Positions 24,347 through 34,779 are shown, counted from the stretch's first letter. The stretch is DNA of 64,000 nt from Acidobacteriota bacterium (GCA_016185425.1 JACPNQ010000027.1:1-64000), one strand, 5' to 3'. The notes: generated by a model not told the origin, from the sequence alone. Program-made: numbers and translations.

Positions 24347-27343
24347 ATGCGCCTAAAATCGCCGATACCGGCGGCAGCCATCCTCGGTGTGCCGCTTTTT
24401 ACCCTCATCGGGTATTTTCACCACAGCTCAACCGCGGTTCGTGCCGCCGGGCCTACGCGTTTCGCAGGCCCGACCAGTTCACAAACCCTCGCCCTCAGTG
24501 CTGACGATGCCGTTCTGGCCGTAGTCAACCCCGACAACAACAGCGTCAGCTTCTTCGATACGCGCCCCGGCACCAATCAGCGGATCGCTGAGGTGAGGAC
24601 CGGCACGGAGCCGAACAGCGTCGCGCTCAATCCAGACGGCACACGTGCCTATATTGCCAACACCGTCAGCGGCACGGTAACCGTGATGGATCTCGATCGC
24701 TTTGTCCCGGCATTTGGCACCATCGTTGCCACTATTCAAGTGGGAACGGAGCCTTACGGCCTCGCACTCACTCCCTCCGCCAGGAAGCTTTACGTCGCCA
24801 ATGCCCGCTCGAATAATGTCTCCGTTATCGATACGGCTTCGAACCGCGTCATCAAGACGATCGAGAACGTAGGATTTGAGCCGCGCGGCATCGCCATCAC
24901 CAACTCCGGCGGCGACGACGCCAATGAAACCGTGTTTGTCACTCAGTTCCTCGCGCTGCCGGTAAGCCCGGACAAGATCGATGGCACCGATGACGCCAAG
25001 AATGGCCGCGTCACGGTGATCTCCGCATCGTCCGACACCGTGACTGGCGAGATTGTGCTGAACCCTATTGCCGATACCGGTTTCCTGGCGGCCGGCGACG
25101 CGCTGAAACGCATCGCTCCTCCCGCCGCGCCCGTGGCGGCGGATTTTAAGTTCACGACCGGCGCCTATCCGAATCAGCTCAACAACATCGCGATTCGCGG
25201 CAGGTTCGCCTTCGTGCCGAACACCGGCGCCTCGCCGAATGGCCCCACTCGATTCGACGTAAACACACAAAGTCTTCTTAGCGTTATCAACCTCACCAGC
25301 CGTACGGACGCCAACCGGACGATTAACATGCATAGCGCCGTGGCCAAGCAGACAGCTACTCCGAAGCGCTTCCTGACACAGCCGTGGGCCATCGCCTTTA
25401 AGAGCGGCTCGGACGAGGGATACGTCATCAGCACGGCCAGTAACGTGGCGGTGAAGGTGAAGATCGATCCCGTAACCGGCGCGCCAACGGTACAGAACGA
25501 TCCGGCGGACGCGACACGGGTCCTGGAGATACCGACGGGCCGCCAGCCTCGCGGCATCGTCGTCGCCGCAAACGATAAGACCGCGTATGTGATGAACTAC
25601 GTCTCGCGCGATGTGACGGTCATCGATCTTACGGGTAACGTGGAAAAGGTGACCGCGACTCTCTCCTCCGCCGCCGCGCCCGCGCGCGGTACACCCGAGG
25701 ATCTGGTCCACATCGGCAAGGAGCTCTACCACACCTCCATTGGCGACTTCGATCCTCCGTCCGAAGGGGCGCCGGCTATCAGCGGCCGCATGTCCAACAA
25801 CGGTTGGGGTTCGTGTGCCTCCTGTCATCCGTTCGGTCTTTCCGACAACGTAGTGTGGATCTTCGGCGCCGGTCCGCGCCGCACGATTCCCCAGCACGCC
25901 GACTTCGCTCCCGGCGACCCGACCACCCTCCGCGCGCTGAACTGGTCCGCGATCTTCGACGAAGAAGAGGATTTCGAGCTCAATATCCGCGGCGCATCCG
26001 GCGGTCTGGGCTTGATTGTTGGCGCGGACGGCGTGACTCAAGAACCCACAGTCGCGGCATTCACGCCCGCCAACGGCGGCCGGCGGCAGCTCAAAGTCCG
26101 CGGCCAGAATGCCTGGGACGCCCTGAAGGCTTACATCGCCAAGGGTATTCGAGCGCCGATTTCGCCCGTATCGAAATCCGATCCGGACGTCGTCGCGGGC
26201 CGGCAGTTGTTTATCCAGAACAACTGTCAAAATTGCCACGGCACCTCGCTATGGACAACCAGCCGGGTGCGGGCAGCCGCGCCTCCGGACGCCAGTATGA
26301 TCGCGGCCGGCCAGTTGCAGATCGAACTCCGGCCGACGACCACGTTCGACGCCAATGCGCTGAACGAGATTCGCGCTACGGCGGTTGCACCGCTCGGTGC
26401 GGCCGGCTACAACCCGCCAACACTGCTCTCCCTCTTCGCTTTCCCGCAGACGTTCTTCCACAATGGGCAGGTGAACACGTTGGAAGCGGTTATGCAGAAT
26501 GTCGCCCACCGCAGTGCGGGTACGGGCGGCGTCGACGGCTTGCAGAGCGCCGCGCAGCGAGCGCAGCTCATTAAATTCCTGTTGTCGATCGACGCCAACA
26601 CGGCGCCCATCAACCCGGCCGCTCCCACTGTCTTAAAGACTACTTCCGCCGCGAGCTTTGCCGGTACGACGATTGCGCCGGAGAGCGCCGCAGCCGCATT
26701 TGGCGACAAGCTTGCCGGCCAGATCCTCTCGACGACTTCGCCCCAGCTCAGCACAGCGCTCGGCGGTTCCACGCTGACTGTCCGCGACTCAGCCGGCACC
26801 TTGCGGCTGAGTCGCCTCTACTTCGTATCGCCCGGCCAGATCAATTTTGAGCTTCCCGCGGCGTCGGCCACCGGAGACGCGACCGTTACCGTCTATACCG
26901 GCGCCGGCTCCGTATCGACTGGCACGGTAAGCGTTAAGAACGCGTCTCCCGGCATCTTCGCGGCAAATGGGAACGGCGCCGGCGTGGCCGCGGCGTTGGC
27001 GGTGCGAGTAGCCGGCGACGGTACACAAACACCGGTCAACGTATTCCAGTGCGACGCTTCCGGCAAATGCTCCCCCGCGCCGATGAGTCTCGGCGCGGCG
27101 ACGGACCAGTTGTTCGTGTCGCTCTATGGAACCGGCATTCGGAAGCGGACGGCTCTCGATAAGGTGACTTGCACCATCGGAGGAGTCGCCGTTCCTGTGC
27201 AATTTGCCGGTGCGCAGGGCTTCGTTGGATTGGATCAGGTAAACATCCAGATCCCCTCCAGCCTCCGCGGCCGCGGCGAAGTGCAGGTGGTTCTAACCGT
27301 GGACGGAGAGAGCTCCAACCCGGTGACGATTAACGTGCAGTGA
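24347..27343 (+). CDS. exported beta-propeller/di-heme cytochrome c protein with TIGR03437 C-terminus
   Basis: 998 residues from the ATG at 24347, which has GGGAG 8 bases upstream; an ATG at 24314 lacks this. After a short signal/anchor (PIPAAAILGVPLFTLIG) residues about 45-460 hold YVTN-type propeller blades (NSVALNPDGTRAYIAN, PYGLALTPSARKLYVAN). Two c-type heme sites follow: CASCH at 490-494 and CQNCH at 627-631, in a cytochrome c peroxidase-like context (FPQTFFHNGQV). The final 230 residues are a TIGR03437-type domain (VSPGQINFELP, GLDQVNIQIP). Probably a periplasmic or surface electron-transfer protein; the reaction is unknown. Confidence 0.85.
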   Translation: MRLKSPIPAAAILGVPLFTLIGYFHHSSTAVRAAGPTRFAGPTSSQTLALSADDAVLAVVNPDNNSVSFFDTRPGTNQRIAEVRTGTEPNSVALNPDGTRAYIANTVSGTVTVMDLDRFVPAFGTIVATIQVGTEPYGLALTPSARKLYVANARSNNVSVIDTASNRVIKTIENVGFEPRGIAITNSGGDDANETVFVTQFLALPVSPDKIDGTDDAKNGRVTVISASSDTVTGEIVLNPIADTGFLAAGDALKRIAPPAAPVAADFKFTTGAYPNQLNNIAIRGRFAFVPNTGASPNGPTRFDVNTQSLLSVINLTSRTDANRTINMHSAVAKQTATPKRFLTQPWAIAFKSGSDEGYVISTASNVAVKVKIDPVTGAPTVQNDPADATRVLEIPTGRQPRGIVVAANDKTAYVMNYVSRDVTVIDLTGNVEKVTATLSSAAAPARGTPEDLVHIGKELYHTSIGDFDPPSEGAPAISGRMSNNGWGSCASCHPFGLSDNVVWIFGAGPRRTIPQHADFAPGDPTTLRALNWSAIFDEEEDFELNIRGASGGLGLIVGADGVTQEPTVAAFTPANGGRRQLKVRGQNAWDALKAYIAKGIRAPISPVSKSDPDVVAGRQLFIQNNCQNCHGTSLWTTSRVRAAAPPDASMIAAGQLQIELRPTTTFDANALNEIRATAVAPLGAAGYNPPTLLSLFAFPQTFFHNGQVNTLEAVMQNVAHRSAGTGGVDGLQSAAQRAQLIKFLLSIDANTAPINPAAPTVLKTTSAASFAGTTIAPESAAAAFGDKLAGQILSTTSPQLSTALGGSTLTVRDSAGTLRLSRLYFVSPGQINFELPAASATGDATVTVYTGAGSVSTGTVSVKNASPGIFAANGNGAGVAAALAVRVAGDGTQTPVNVFQCDASGKCSPAPMSLGAATDQLFVSLYGTGIRKRTALDKVTCTIGGVAVPVQFAGAQGFVGLDQVNIQIPSSLRGRGEVQVVLTVDGESSNPVTINVQ

Positions 27344-27349
27344 AATAGA

Positions 27350-27388
27350 GGGCTGGCGGCGCTCCGGTTAGAAGCGCGCCGTCAGCCC
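27350..27388. terminator. hairpin between convergent genes
   Basis: GGGCTGGCGGCGC (27350-27362) pairs with GCGCCGTCAGCCC (27376-27388) with one mismatch and a 13-base loop. It lies between the convergent propeller and TonB receptor genes and enters the latter's last codons. No T-run follows on either strand, so it is a weak terminator candidate. Confidence 0.35.
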
Positions 27389-29686
27389 GACCCGCAAGCC
27401 GAACGGGGCGCCGGGCGAGATGTTGGTGTTGTTGTCCGCATTGGAGAAGTAGCGCCGGTTGGTGATGTTCTCGGCGTTCGCCTGCAAGCGGATCTTCTCC
27501 GTCAGCGAATAGAACAACGCGGCATCGACGCGTGTATAACCGGCTAGCGCCACCGTGTTATCGATAGCCGCGAACATGTCCCCGCGATTCAGGATTCCCA
27601 ATCCGGCGCCCAGCCGGGGCAGGATCCTGTAGTTGTTCCACAGCGAGAAGGTATGGTGAGGAACCTGGGCCACCTGCGCGCCGGCCTTTGCCGCCGTTGT
27701 GGCGCTGGTGACGAACGCATCCTGGTAGCCGACGCCGCCGGAGACCTGCCACGCGCGCGTCAGGCTGCCGTTCCAGCCGAATTCAAAACCATTTGTCCGC
27801 TGGCTGCCCGTCTGCACGATGCGAGTCGGGTCATTGGGATCGGTGGAGCGCGTGTTCGTCCGGTCCAGCCGGTAAACGGCCGTCGTAAGCGCCAGCGATT
27901 TGTTCACGTCCCACTTCACGCCGGCCTCGTAGTTGGTGAACTTCTCCGGCTTCACCTGCTGTGTGATCGTCGTCAGCGAGGCGAACTGGTCGCCCGAACT
28001 CGGCAAGTACGAAACGCTGTAATTGGCATAGACGGACAGCACACTGGCGGGCTTGATCACCAAGCCCAGGCGCGGCGAAATCAAGTTGTCCACGCGTTGC
28101 AACTGCTCCGAAGTGCGCCGGTTATGGAATTGCAGGTCAAAGCGATCGAACCGCACACCGCCTACAACCTGGATGTAGCGATTGATCGATACCTGGTCCT
28201 GCAGATAGGCCGCTGCGACATTGGTTTTCACATGGTTGTTCGCGTCGGTCGCGCTCTGGCGGAACGTGACTGGAACAAACGTCGTGGGGTTGTAGAACGG
28301 CACACTAATCGAGGTGGCGGTGTTGTTGAAATAGCCCGTATCGCGGAAGTTGTCGGTGGACTGCCGCCCGAATTCCGCGCCGGTCAAGACGGTGTGGCGA
28401 ACAGAGCCGGTGAATAGCGAATACGTCACATCCGTTTGATTGAAGGCATTCAGGCGCTGCGTCGCGTTGTCATAACTCGAAATGGCAACCTGTTCGCCGT
28501 TGGCGGATGCGGCGCCGGGGACGAAGTTGCGATAGAAGCGGTCGTAGCCGCCGAAATGCGTGCGATTGCGAAGGTTCACGCGGCCCGCCTGGTGCTCGAG
28601 CGTGGCCGAGCCCAGATTGACGAGGGCTTTCACCTTCGCTTCGCCGGGGTTCCCGTAGAACGTGCGGAAGTCGACATTGGCCGGCCGATTCTGAAACGAG
28701 GTGATCCCGCGGTCGGCCACGCGATAGTCGCGGAAGTGCTCATAGGCGAGCACCAGCCGTGTCCGCTCATTGGCGAGAATCGTTAGCGTCGGGCTGACGC
28801 CGTAGCGTTCCAGGTTCACGTAGCGGCGGAAGCTGTCTGAGTTCTCATACATCCCGTTCATCCGGAACGAGGCCTTTTCTCCAAACGGCTGATTGACATC
28901 GGCCGAGACACGCTTGTTTCCGAACGATCCGCCCTGCAGCGAGACCTCTCGCAATGGTGTGGACCCGGCCTCCTTGGTGACGCGGTTAATCACGCCGCCG
29001 CCGCCGCCACGGCCGAAAATCATCGCGTTGGGGCCTTTCAGCGCCTCCACGCGCTCCAGATTGTACAGATCGCGATAGTACTGCACGTCGTCCCGCACAC
29101 CATTTACAAAAAAGTCCGCCGAAGAATTGTTGCCGCGGATGATCACCTGGTCGCGATTGTTCTCGCCCTGGTGCGCTGTGATGCCCGGAACGTAGCGAAC
29201 GACATCGGCGACGCTCATCATCAGTTGATCGCGGATTTGCGACTGCGTCACCACCGTAATCGACTGCGGAATATCGCGTAGCGGCGTCTGCGTCTTCGTC
29301 GCCGTGGACGTCGTGCTGATCTGATACCCGGCGTTTTCTGTCACCGTGACCACGCCGACAAGTGGCGCTACTTGCAAGAGGATCTCTCTTCCTTGTGCGC
29401 CGGACTGAGTTGAATCCACACGTTCTTCAGCGGGACTGAAGCCTTCTTTCGAGATTCGAAGCGTGTATGCGCCCGGCGCGGCGGGAATCGAGAAGCTCCC
29501 AGTTGCATCCGTCGATACAGTAAGAGCCGCAGCGTTGCCGCCGGCGACAACAGAGACTCTTGCGCCGGCGATGGGCCGTCCCGCCGGGTCGAGTACCGTG
29601 CCGGTGAGCGTGCTTTTGACATTTTGCCCTTGTAGCGAGCAGATCAGGGCCGGCAATGCGAGCAGGCGAAAAATAAGGCCGTACAT
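27368..29686 (-). CDS. TonB-dependent siderophore-type receptor
   Basis: 772 residues from the Met at 29686, which opens a signal peptide (MYGLIFRLLALPALICSL). A CarboxypepD_reg-like domain (GTVLDPAGRPIAGARV) precedes the plug: TPLRDIPQSITVVTQ is the classic siderophore-receptor plug opening and YNLERVEALKGPNAMIFGRG closes it. The barrel ends with the typical YFSNADNN and GLRVGLTARF, the last residue being Phe. It probably imports ferric siderophores or similar ligands. Gene lies 96 bases after the hybrid kinase on the same strand. A Fur box was not identified. Confidence 0.9.
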   Translation of the reverse strand: MYGLIFRLLALPALICSLQGQNVKSTLTGTVLDPAGRPIAGARVSVVAGGNAAALTVSTDATGSFSIPAAPGAYTLRISKEGFSPAEERVDSTQSGAQGREILLQVAPLVGVVTVTENAGYQISTTSTATKTQTPLRDIPQSITVVTQSQIRDQLMMSVADVVRYVPGITAHQGENNRDQVIIRGNNSSADFFVNGVRDDVQYYRDLYNLERVEALKGPNAMIFGRGGGGGVINRVTKEAGSTPLREVSLQGGSFGNKRVSADVNQPFGEKASFRMNGMYENSDSFRRYVNLERYGVSPTLTILANERTRLVLAYEHFRDYRVADRGITSFQNRPANVDFRTFYGNPGEAKVKALVNLGSATLEHQAGRVNLRNRTHFGGYDRFYRNFVPGAASANGEQVAISSYDNATQRLNAFNQTDVTYSLFTGSVRHTVLTGAEFGRQSTDNFRDTGYFNNTATSISVPFYNPTTFVPVTFRQSATDANNHVKTNVAAAYLQDQVSINRYIQVVGGVRFDRFDLQFHNRRTSEQLQRVDNLISPRLGLVIKPASVLSVYANYSVSYLPSSGDQFASLTTITQQVKPEKFTNYEAGVKWDVNKSLALTTAVYRLDRTNTRSTDPNDPTRIVQTGSQRTNGFEFGWNGSLTRAWQVSGGVGYQDAFVTSATTAAKAGAQVAQVPHHTFSLWNNYRILPRLGAGLGILNRGDMFAAIDNTVALAGYTRVDAALFYSLTEKIRLQANAENITNRRYFSNADNNTNISPGAPFGLRVGLTARF

Positions 29687-29782
29687 ATTTCCAGGGTAGG
29701 AAAGTCGAAGGGTCGAGTCAACTAAAAGGAGCAAATGAGTTGCAATTGCGATTGAACGGGGAAATCCGGCGGTTTAACGGCG

Positions 29783-31588
29783 CTAGTCTGCCGCGGCGCG
29801 CGCGAGTGGGGTTGGTGGGACGGGAGTCCAGCGGGATAGCGTGGCGGAGAGTTGATCGAGATCGAGCGGCTTGGCCAGATAATCGTCCATTCCCGCCGCA
29901 AGGCAGGTTTCCCTGTCCCCCGACATCGCGTGCGCGGTCATGGCGATGATTGGTGTACGGCGGCCGCCTGCTTCGATGCAACGGATGCTCTGCGTGGCGG
30001 CGTAGCCATCCATTTCCGGCATCTGGCAATCCATAAAGATCAGGTCGAAGTTGCCGTTTTGCCACATTTGAATTGCCGCGGCCCCGTCGACAGCGGTCTC
30101 CACTGTGCATCCAAGCTTGCGCAGGAAGGCAACTGCCACGCGGCGATTCACGGCGTTGTCCTCGACTACCAGCACGCTGGAATTCGAGAGTGACGCGGGA
30201 TTCAGTTCGGTATCGGCGCGACGCACGGTGGGGACCTTGTCGAACTCCAACGGCAGCCGGCACCAGAATGTGGAGCCCTTGCCAAGTTGGGTGTCAACGC
30301 CGACCGTCCCTCCCATCAACTCCGCAAGATTCTTCGAGATGGCCAGGCCAAGCCCCGTGCCGCCGTACTTGCGCGCCATCCGGCGGTCCAACTGGCTGAA
30401 CTCGCGGAAGAGCATCGGCAACATCTCCTCAGCGATACCAATGCCGGTGTCGGAGACCGAGAATGTTACGTTCGCCCTATCTCCGTCGATGGTGGCTGAG
30501 ACCGCCAGGTCAATCGCGCCGTGCTCTGTGTACTTGATAGCGTTGCTGAGCAGGTTCAGCACAACCTGGCGGATACGGCTGGCGTCCCCAGATAGATGGT
30601 CCGGGATGTCGCTCGCATAATGCATCTCCAGCCGTAGACCCTTCTGCTCCGCTCCCGGAATCATAAGCTGCATGACTTCCGTCATTACAAAACGCAGCTG
30701 GATCGGCGCGGAATGGATGCTGACTTTGCGGGCCTCAATCTTGGAAAAATCGAGTACGTCATTGATAACCGTCAAGAGACCTTCGGCGCCGCGGCGAGAC
30801 GATTCGGCAAGCTCCCGTTGGTCGGGTGAGAGAGGCGTATCGAGCAGCAGCCGCGTCATGCCCATCACGGCATTCATCGGCGTGCGGATCTCGTGGCTCA
30901 TCATCGCGAGGAAGGCACTCTTCGCGTGGGTGGCCTCCTCCGCTTTCACTTTCGCGTCGCGAAGGTCGGCTTCCCAACGAGCAAACTGCAGCGTCTGCCG
31001 TTTTTTCAGTACTGCCCAGCAGCCGCAGATGACGACATGGAGGATGGCGATTCCAAAGTGGAAGAAGAGTTTGGTGAAGCCGACGTAGCTCTCCGAAAAG
31101 AAGTACAGCGGCGCACCCGCGTTGTGAAGAATGGCGAACAGAAGGTGCTGCCCGATGATCAGCAGCGTTCCAGGCCACATACATATCCAGTCCTGGTGGA
31201 CCAGCATCATTGTGAATCCCGTGAAGAAAAAGAAATGCATCTCCGGCAGACCGTGCAACTGATAGATGTGCAGTATGACGAATGTCTGTAGCGATACGCC
31301 GGCGATGCAGCGCGTAAGCAGATGCCGCGGCAGCAGTTTGAGGCTGACCTGGTACATGGCCACGGCCATGGTGCCGATGAGCAGCGTCAGTATCCACGTG
31401 CTGTAGAAAAAGGCGAGCAGTAGCGCAACGGCCATATGACAAGTAAGGAACACCGTCATCAGACGGTCCCCGCGCGCATGGATGCCGTCCATTACCGCCG
31501 AAACTTCCGCAGGCGTGAACCCGAAACTCTCGTTCACGTATTCGCGGGCCAACGCCAACCGCGAGGGAAGTCTGCCGGGAAAGGTCAT
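29783..31588 (-). CDS. hybrid sensor histidine kinase/response regulator
   Basis: 601 residues from the ATG at 31588, whose ATGA overlaps the stop of the thioredoxin-like gene; an upstream in-frame ATG at 31630 would overlap that gene by 46 bases. The N-terminal 190 residues carry about six membrane segments and no extracellular sensor domain. Then a short linker, HisKA with [14 protein letters not shown] (His near residue 230), HATPase with [16 protein letters not shown] and GTGLGLAI, and a receiver domain with [10 protein letters not shown] and [12 protein letters not shown] (phospho-Asp near 519). The receiver has no output domain, so it likely passes phosphate onward. Signal unknown; coupling suggests a redox link. 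Confidence 0.9.
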   Translation of the reverse strand: MTFPGRLPSRLALAREYVNESFGFTPAEVSAVMDGIHARGDRLMTVFLTCHMAVALLLAFFYSTWILTLLIGTMAVAMYQVSLKLLPRHLLTRCIAGVSLQTFVILHIYQLHGLPEMHFFFFTGFTMMLVHQDWICMWPGTLLIIGQHLLFAILHNAGAPLYFFSESYVGFTKLFFHFGIAILHVVICGCWAVLKKRQTLQFARWEADLRDAKVKAEEATHAKSAFLAMMSHEIRTPMNAVMGMTRLLLDTPLSPDQRELAESSRRGAEGLLTVINDVLDFSKIEARKVSIHSAPIQLRFVMTEVMQLMIPGAEQKGLRLEMHYASDIPDHLSGDASRIRQVVLNLLSNAIKYTEHGAIDLAVSATIDGDRANVTFSVSDTGIGIAEEMLPMLFREFSQLDRRMARKYGGTGLGLAISKNLAELMGGTVGVDTQLGKGSTFWCRLPLEFDKVPTVRRADTELNPASLSNSSVLVVEDNAVNRRVAVAFLRKLGCTVETAVDGAAAIQMWQNGNFDLIFMDCQMPEMDGYAATQSIRCIEAGGRRTPIIAMTAHAMSGDRETCLAAGMDDYLAKPLDLDQLSATLSRWTPVPPTPLARAAAD

Positions 31589-32217
31589 AGGGCCCGCTGA
31601 GCTCCCTGTTTCCTTTTTGGTAGAGGACATCCGAGCGCGGCATTGACACCATCCGGCATTGGCGAAGGAGATTTCCCGGCCAGCATAGCCTCGAGGGCAA
31701 TGCGCGCGTATTCCGTCGCCGGATCGGCGCAGTATCGTGCCAAGTTGTAGTTGCCTCGGTAATACAAACGGCCCTTTCCATCAATAAGTACAGCCTGAGG
31801 GGTAGCGTAAACTCCCATTACCCGGCCTAATTCGCCCGACGTATCCACAATTGAATCGACGCCTAGCTCGAGGTCATCGAAAGCTTGCTGCAGGTCCGCG
31901 GTAGGTTTGTCGCCCTGAAGAACTGCTACGAAACGGACATCGTTGCGATGGCGACGGATCAATTCCCGGATGTGATCCAGATTGAATCGCGAGCAGGGGC
32001 AGTCGGGATTGAAAAAGTGGAGAAATACAGGTTGGTTTGTGTTGGTGCTAAACCCCAGATGACGGAGAGAGACACGCGAACCGATCGCGGGCTGGTAAAG
32101 GTCAGCCGGGCGAGCAACCGGTAATGAATATTGCCAATCCTGGTACCAGAATGCGGTCGCTATGAACCCCAGGAACAAGCAGGTGCTAGACAGCACGGTC
32201 GCAGTTCTCGGAAACAC
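31585..32217 (-). CDS. membrane-anchored thioredoxin-like protein
   Basis: 210 residues starting at GTG 32217 with AGAGG about 8 bases upstream. A single N-terminal anchor ([15 protein letters not shown]) is followed by a redoxin fold: [16 protein letters not shown] carries a Cys-Pro-Cys in place of the usual CxxC, and [19 protein letters not shown] is the cis-proline region. The CPC spacing suggests a disulfide or thiol-peroxide function different from thioredoxin. It is coupled by ATGA to the hybrid kinase. May sit in the periplasm or at the membrane face. Confidence 0.7.
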   Translation of the reverse strand: MFPRTATVLSSTCLFLGFIATAFWYQDWQYSLPVARPADLYQPAIGSRVSLRHLGFSTNTNQPVFLHFFNPDCPCSRFNLDHIRELIRRHRNDVRFVAVLQGDKPTADLQQAFDDLELGVDSIVDTSGELGRVMGVYATPQAVLIDGKGRLYYRGNYNLARYCADPATEYARIALEAMLAGKSPSPMPDGVNAALGCPLPKRKQGAQRAL

Positions 32218-32353
32218 ATAATCCTCTGCATTACTTATCGGAGTTTTGCGTCCTAAAGTTTAGCAAAAAGACGAACGAATTACTTATTCGGTCCAGTCGC
32301 AGGATTCCCACCGATATCTATTTGATAATGTTGCCTATAAGGACGCACCATGT

Positions 32354-33529
32354 TCATTCGCGGGCGTGTTGGGGCGTCCGGGTGCCTTGGTATCGTACCG
32401 ATAGGTGTGGCGTCTTCAATATCTTTCCGCCCGCTTTTCGCGATCGAAGGCAACTTTCGAGGGCGCCGCTGACTATGAGGGTTCGTTCTACAGGATAGGG
32501 CGCCCTGCCGCTTACAAACAGCTCCTCGATCTTGCTGACAAGACAGGCGGAATAGGTGACGTTCGGCACCGGAGACAGGAAGAACTGGGTCGAAGCAACC
32601 CCTTTTCCTTTGATTCGCGCCGCGAAGTTGTAGTCCCTCACCGCCCCATTGAGCATCAGCAGCGTGGTCTTCAATCCGTCGTTTCGCTCGATAAAATAGG
32701 CGGCAGGCTCCTTCACAATCTTCCTTATTTCCCCTGTTCCGACCAAATCCTGCGTGCGCGCATCCTGGATAGTCAGACCGAGCGGCGTATCGCTGCGCGA
32801 GAGTGCCGAAACCAATAGCTGCTTCGACCACCGGCCCTCGTCACCGGCCTTCCACACGGCGTCGCCGTCGATGAGCTGAACCGATTTCACGCCGGTTTCG
32901 CCTCCCTTGCGCCGCTCCACCATGCACTGCATCGCCTCCAGCGCATGATAATCCATCGGATCCGATCCGCCGACGCCGACCATTAACGCCTCTTCGATCT
33001 CGCACCCGAGCGGCAACTCGAGGTCCGGAAGTCTCCATGTGACAGGTAAACTGGAACCTGCCAGCATCGGGAAGCCCAGTTTTTTCGACTGATCCACCAT
33101 CCATTTCGCTTTCTCGAAACTGTAGGAGAGGTGCTTATCGTTGTAGACCGGCACGCTACGCCTGTCTCTCTCGAAAACCTCCACGCATTGTTTGAAGAAC
33201 TCGTACCGGGGGTAGAGCACCTGGCCGAGATCGTTGCGCGGATAGTCACCATGCTCGCCGATGATCAGTACAGCGTCCACGGCGAGCTTGTCTCCGCCGC
33301 AGCGCAACGCCTCCGCGATCGTCGAATAGACCTGGAATCCAAACTCCTTGGCTCGCTCCTCGCTCTGGTCTCCTTTCGGCTTCTGGTCCACATAGAGCGA
33401 GACGACTTGTACATCCGCTTTGTGCCAGCGTCCATGAAGGGGGTATCCGATCAGGAAGCGGTCTCCCATGTGTTGGGCGTGGGAGAGGTAGCGGTAAATC
33501 GTGGCGACAATCGCAACCCGTTTCGGCAT
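32354..33529 (-). CDS. conserved protein of unknown function, paralogue 2
   Basis: 391 residues starting at ATG 33529, whose first base is the last base of the upstream stop (TAATG), so the pair is translationally coupled. The protein has no signal peptide, unlike paralogue 1. Shared blocks with its neighbour: DRFLIGY, VDQ, IIGEHGDY, YPRYEFFK, VPVYNDKHLS, LAGSSLPVTWR, YHALEAMQCMVERRKGGE, ERNDGLKTT and YPVERTL. These recur in hypothetical proteins of acidobacteria and planctomycetes; I know no function. The H/D/E-rich conserved blocks could hold a metal or catalytic site. Confidence 0.75.
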   Translation of the reverse strand: MPKRVAIVATIYRYLSHAQHMGDRFLIGYPLHGRWHKADVQVVSLYVDQKPKGDQSEERAKEFGFQVYSTIAEALRCGGDKLAVDAVLIIGEHGDYPRNDLGQVLYPRYEFFKQCVEVFERDRRSVPVYNDKHLSYSFEKAKWMVDQSKKLGFPMLAGSSLPVTWRLPDLELPLGCEIEEALMVGVGGSDPMDYHALEAMQCMVERRKGGETGVKSVQLIDGDAVWKAGDEGRWSKQLLVSALSRSDTPLGLTIQDARTQDLVGTGEIRKIVKEPAAYFIERNDGLKTTLLMLNGAVRDYNFAARIKGKGVASTQFFLSPVPNVTYSACLVSKIEELFVSGRAPYPVERTLIVSGALESCLRSRKAGGKILKTPHLSVRYQGTRTPQHARE

Positions 33530-34779
33530 TAGCTCCTCCAGAACGTCGATTCGGACGGGGCGGCGTAGACTACCTTGGCCAGATGCGGCGTCGCGAGCTT
33601 CTTTTCGTTTTGGAAAAGGCTGTCGACGCCGGCGGCGGTGAGCCCCGTAGTGAGCAGGGTGCGCTCCAGCGGATAAGGAGACTTCTTGTTCAGAAAGAGC
33701 TTCTCGATATTGTTCGTCAGCGGCGAAAAGAAGTTGGCCAGTGTTGTGCGGCCGGGCGGCATGGGAAGATACATTTGGGTGGAGAACGGCTCTTTGCGGC
33801 CGTCGATGTGGCAAGCGAAGTTGAAGTCTTCGACGAGGCCGCTGCAGAGAATCATGGTCGATTTCAGGCCGTCGTTGTGCTCATAGACATAGGCCACCGG
33901 TTGACGGACCAGGCGCCGCATGGACTCGGGGGTGGGGAAGTCGTTGTTGAAGCCTTCCCGCGATGGCTTCAGGGTATGGCTTCGGCAGAGCGCGATCTCC
34001 ATCAGTTCGCGCGACCATACACCCTCCTGCATTGCCTTCCAGAAGTTCTCGCCGCGATATGCCTGCAGCCATTTCACGCCGCTCTCGCCGCCTTTACGGC
34101 GTTCCACCATACACTGCAGCGTCTCCAGCGCGTGGAAATCGTAGCTGTCCACGCCGCCATACCCGACGCAGACCGCCTCACGCACCTTCGCATTCGCCGG
34201 CATTTCGACGGACGGCGTACGCCACGTGACCGGCAGACTCGAACCGGCCATCAAGGGGAATTTCATGGAGTGGCTGGTGTCGTACATCTCCTTGGCCCAG
34301 TCCCAATTCCACGAGAGATGTTTGTCGTTAAAGACGGGGACGGAGCGCCCGGACTCCCGGAAAACCTTGGTGATCTCCTGGAAAAACTCGTAGCGGGGGT
34401 ATTTCGTTTGCCGCTTCTCGTTGCGCTCATAACGGCCGTGCTCGCCGATCAGCAGCACGCCGTCAACCGCGAGTTTCCCCGTGCCGAGCGTAAGCGCTTC
34501 GGCGATCGACGGGTAGATCTTCATCGCCGGGAATTCCTGCGCCCGCCCGCGGCTGAGGTCGTCTTTTCCGACTTGATCGACCCAGATCGAGACCAGATCA
34601 AATGGCGGCCGGTGATGCGTGCCGTTCCAGCCGTACCCGATCAGGAAGCGGTCGACAATGTGCTGCGAATGCGAAAACTTGAAGTAAATCGTGCAAATCG
34701 CGGCGATCTTCGGCCGGCCTGTCTGTGCCGCCGCCGCCAACAGCGGCGCTCCGGCCAGTACCTCTCGTCTCGAAACCAT
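33529..34779 (-). CDS. exported conserved protein of unknown function, paralogue 1
   Basis: 416 residues with a twin-arginine-like signal (MVSRREVLAGAPLLAAAAQ). The mature protein shares block order with the next gene (DRFLIGYG, LLIGEHGRY, YPRYEFFQ, VPVFNDKHLSW, MAGSSLPVTWR, FHALETLQCMVERRKGGE, EHNDGLKST, YPLERTLL) at perhaps half identity, so this is an old tandem duplication. Its TAA overlaps the ATG of paralogue 2. Only this copy carries an export signal, so the two probably work in different compartments or paralogue 2 is coupled for co-export. Substrate and reaction unknown. Confidence 0.78.
   Translation of the reverse strand: MVSRREVLAGAPLLAAAAQTGRPKIAAICTIYFKFSHSQHIVDRFLIGYGWNGTHHRPPFDLVSIWVDQVGKDDLSRGRAQEFPAMKIYPSIAEALTLGTGKLAVDGVLLIGEHGRYERNEKRQTKYPRYEFFQEITKVFRESGRSVPVFNDKHLSWNWDWAKEMYDTSHSMKFPLMAGSSLPVTWRTPSVEMPANAKVREAVCVGYGGVDSYDFHALETLQCMVERRKGGESGVKWLQAYRGENFWKAMQEGVWSRELMEIALCRSHTLKPSREGFNNDFPTPESMRRLVRQPVAYVYEHNDGLKSTMILCSGLVEDFNFACHIDGRKEPFSTQMYLPMPPGRTTLANFFSPLTNNIEKLFLNKKSPYPLERTLLTTGLTAAGVDSLFQNEKKLATPHLAKVVYAAPSESTFWRS

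Noticed and set aside
24479..26239. 586-codon minus-strand open frame
   Set aside because: Antisense to the propeller/cytochrome protein, which has clear motifs; shadow frame.
29687..29782. Possible Fur box before the siderophore-type receptor
   Set aside because: GCAATTGC-like symmetry is present but there is no match to the 19-base Fur consensus.
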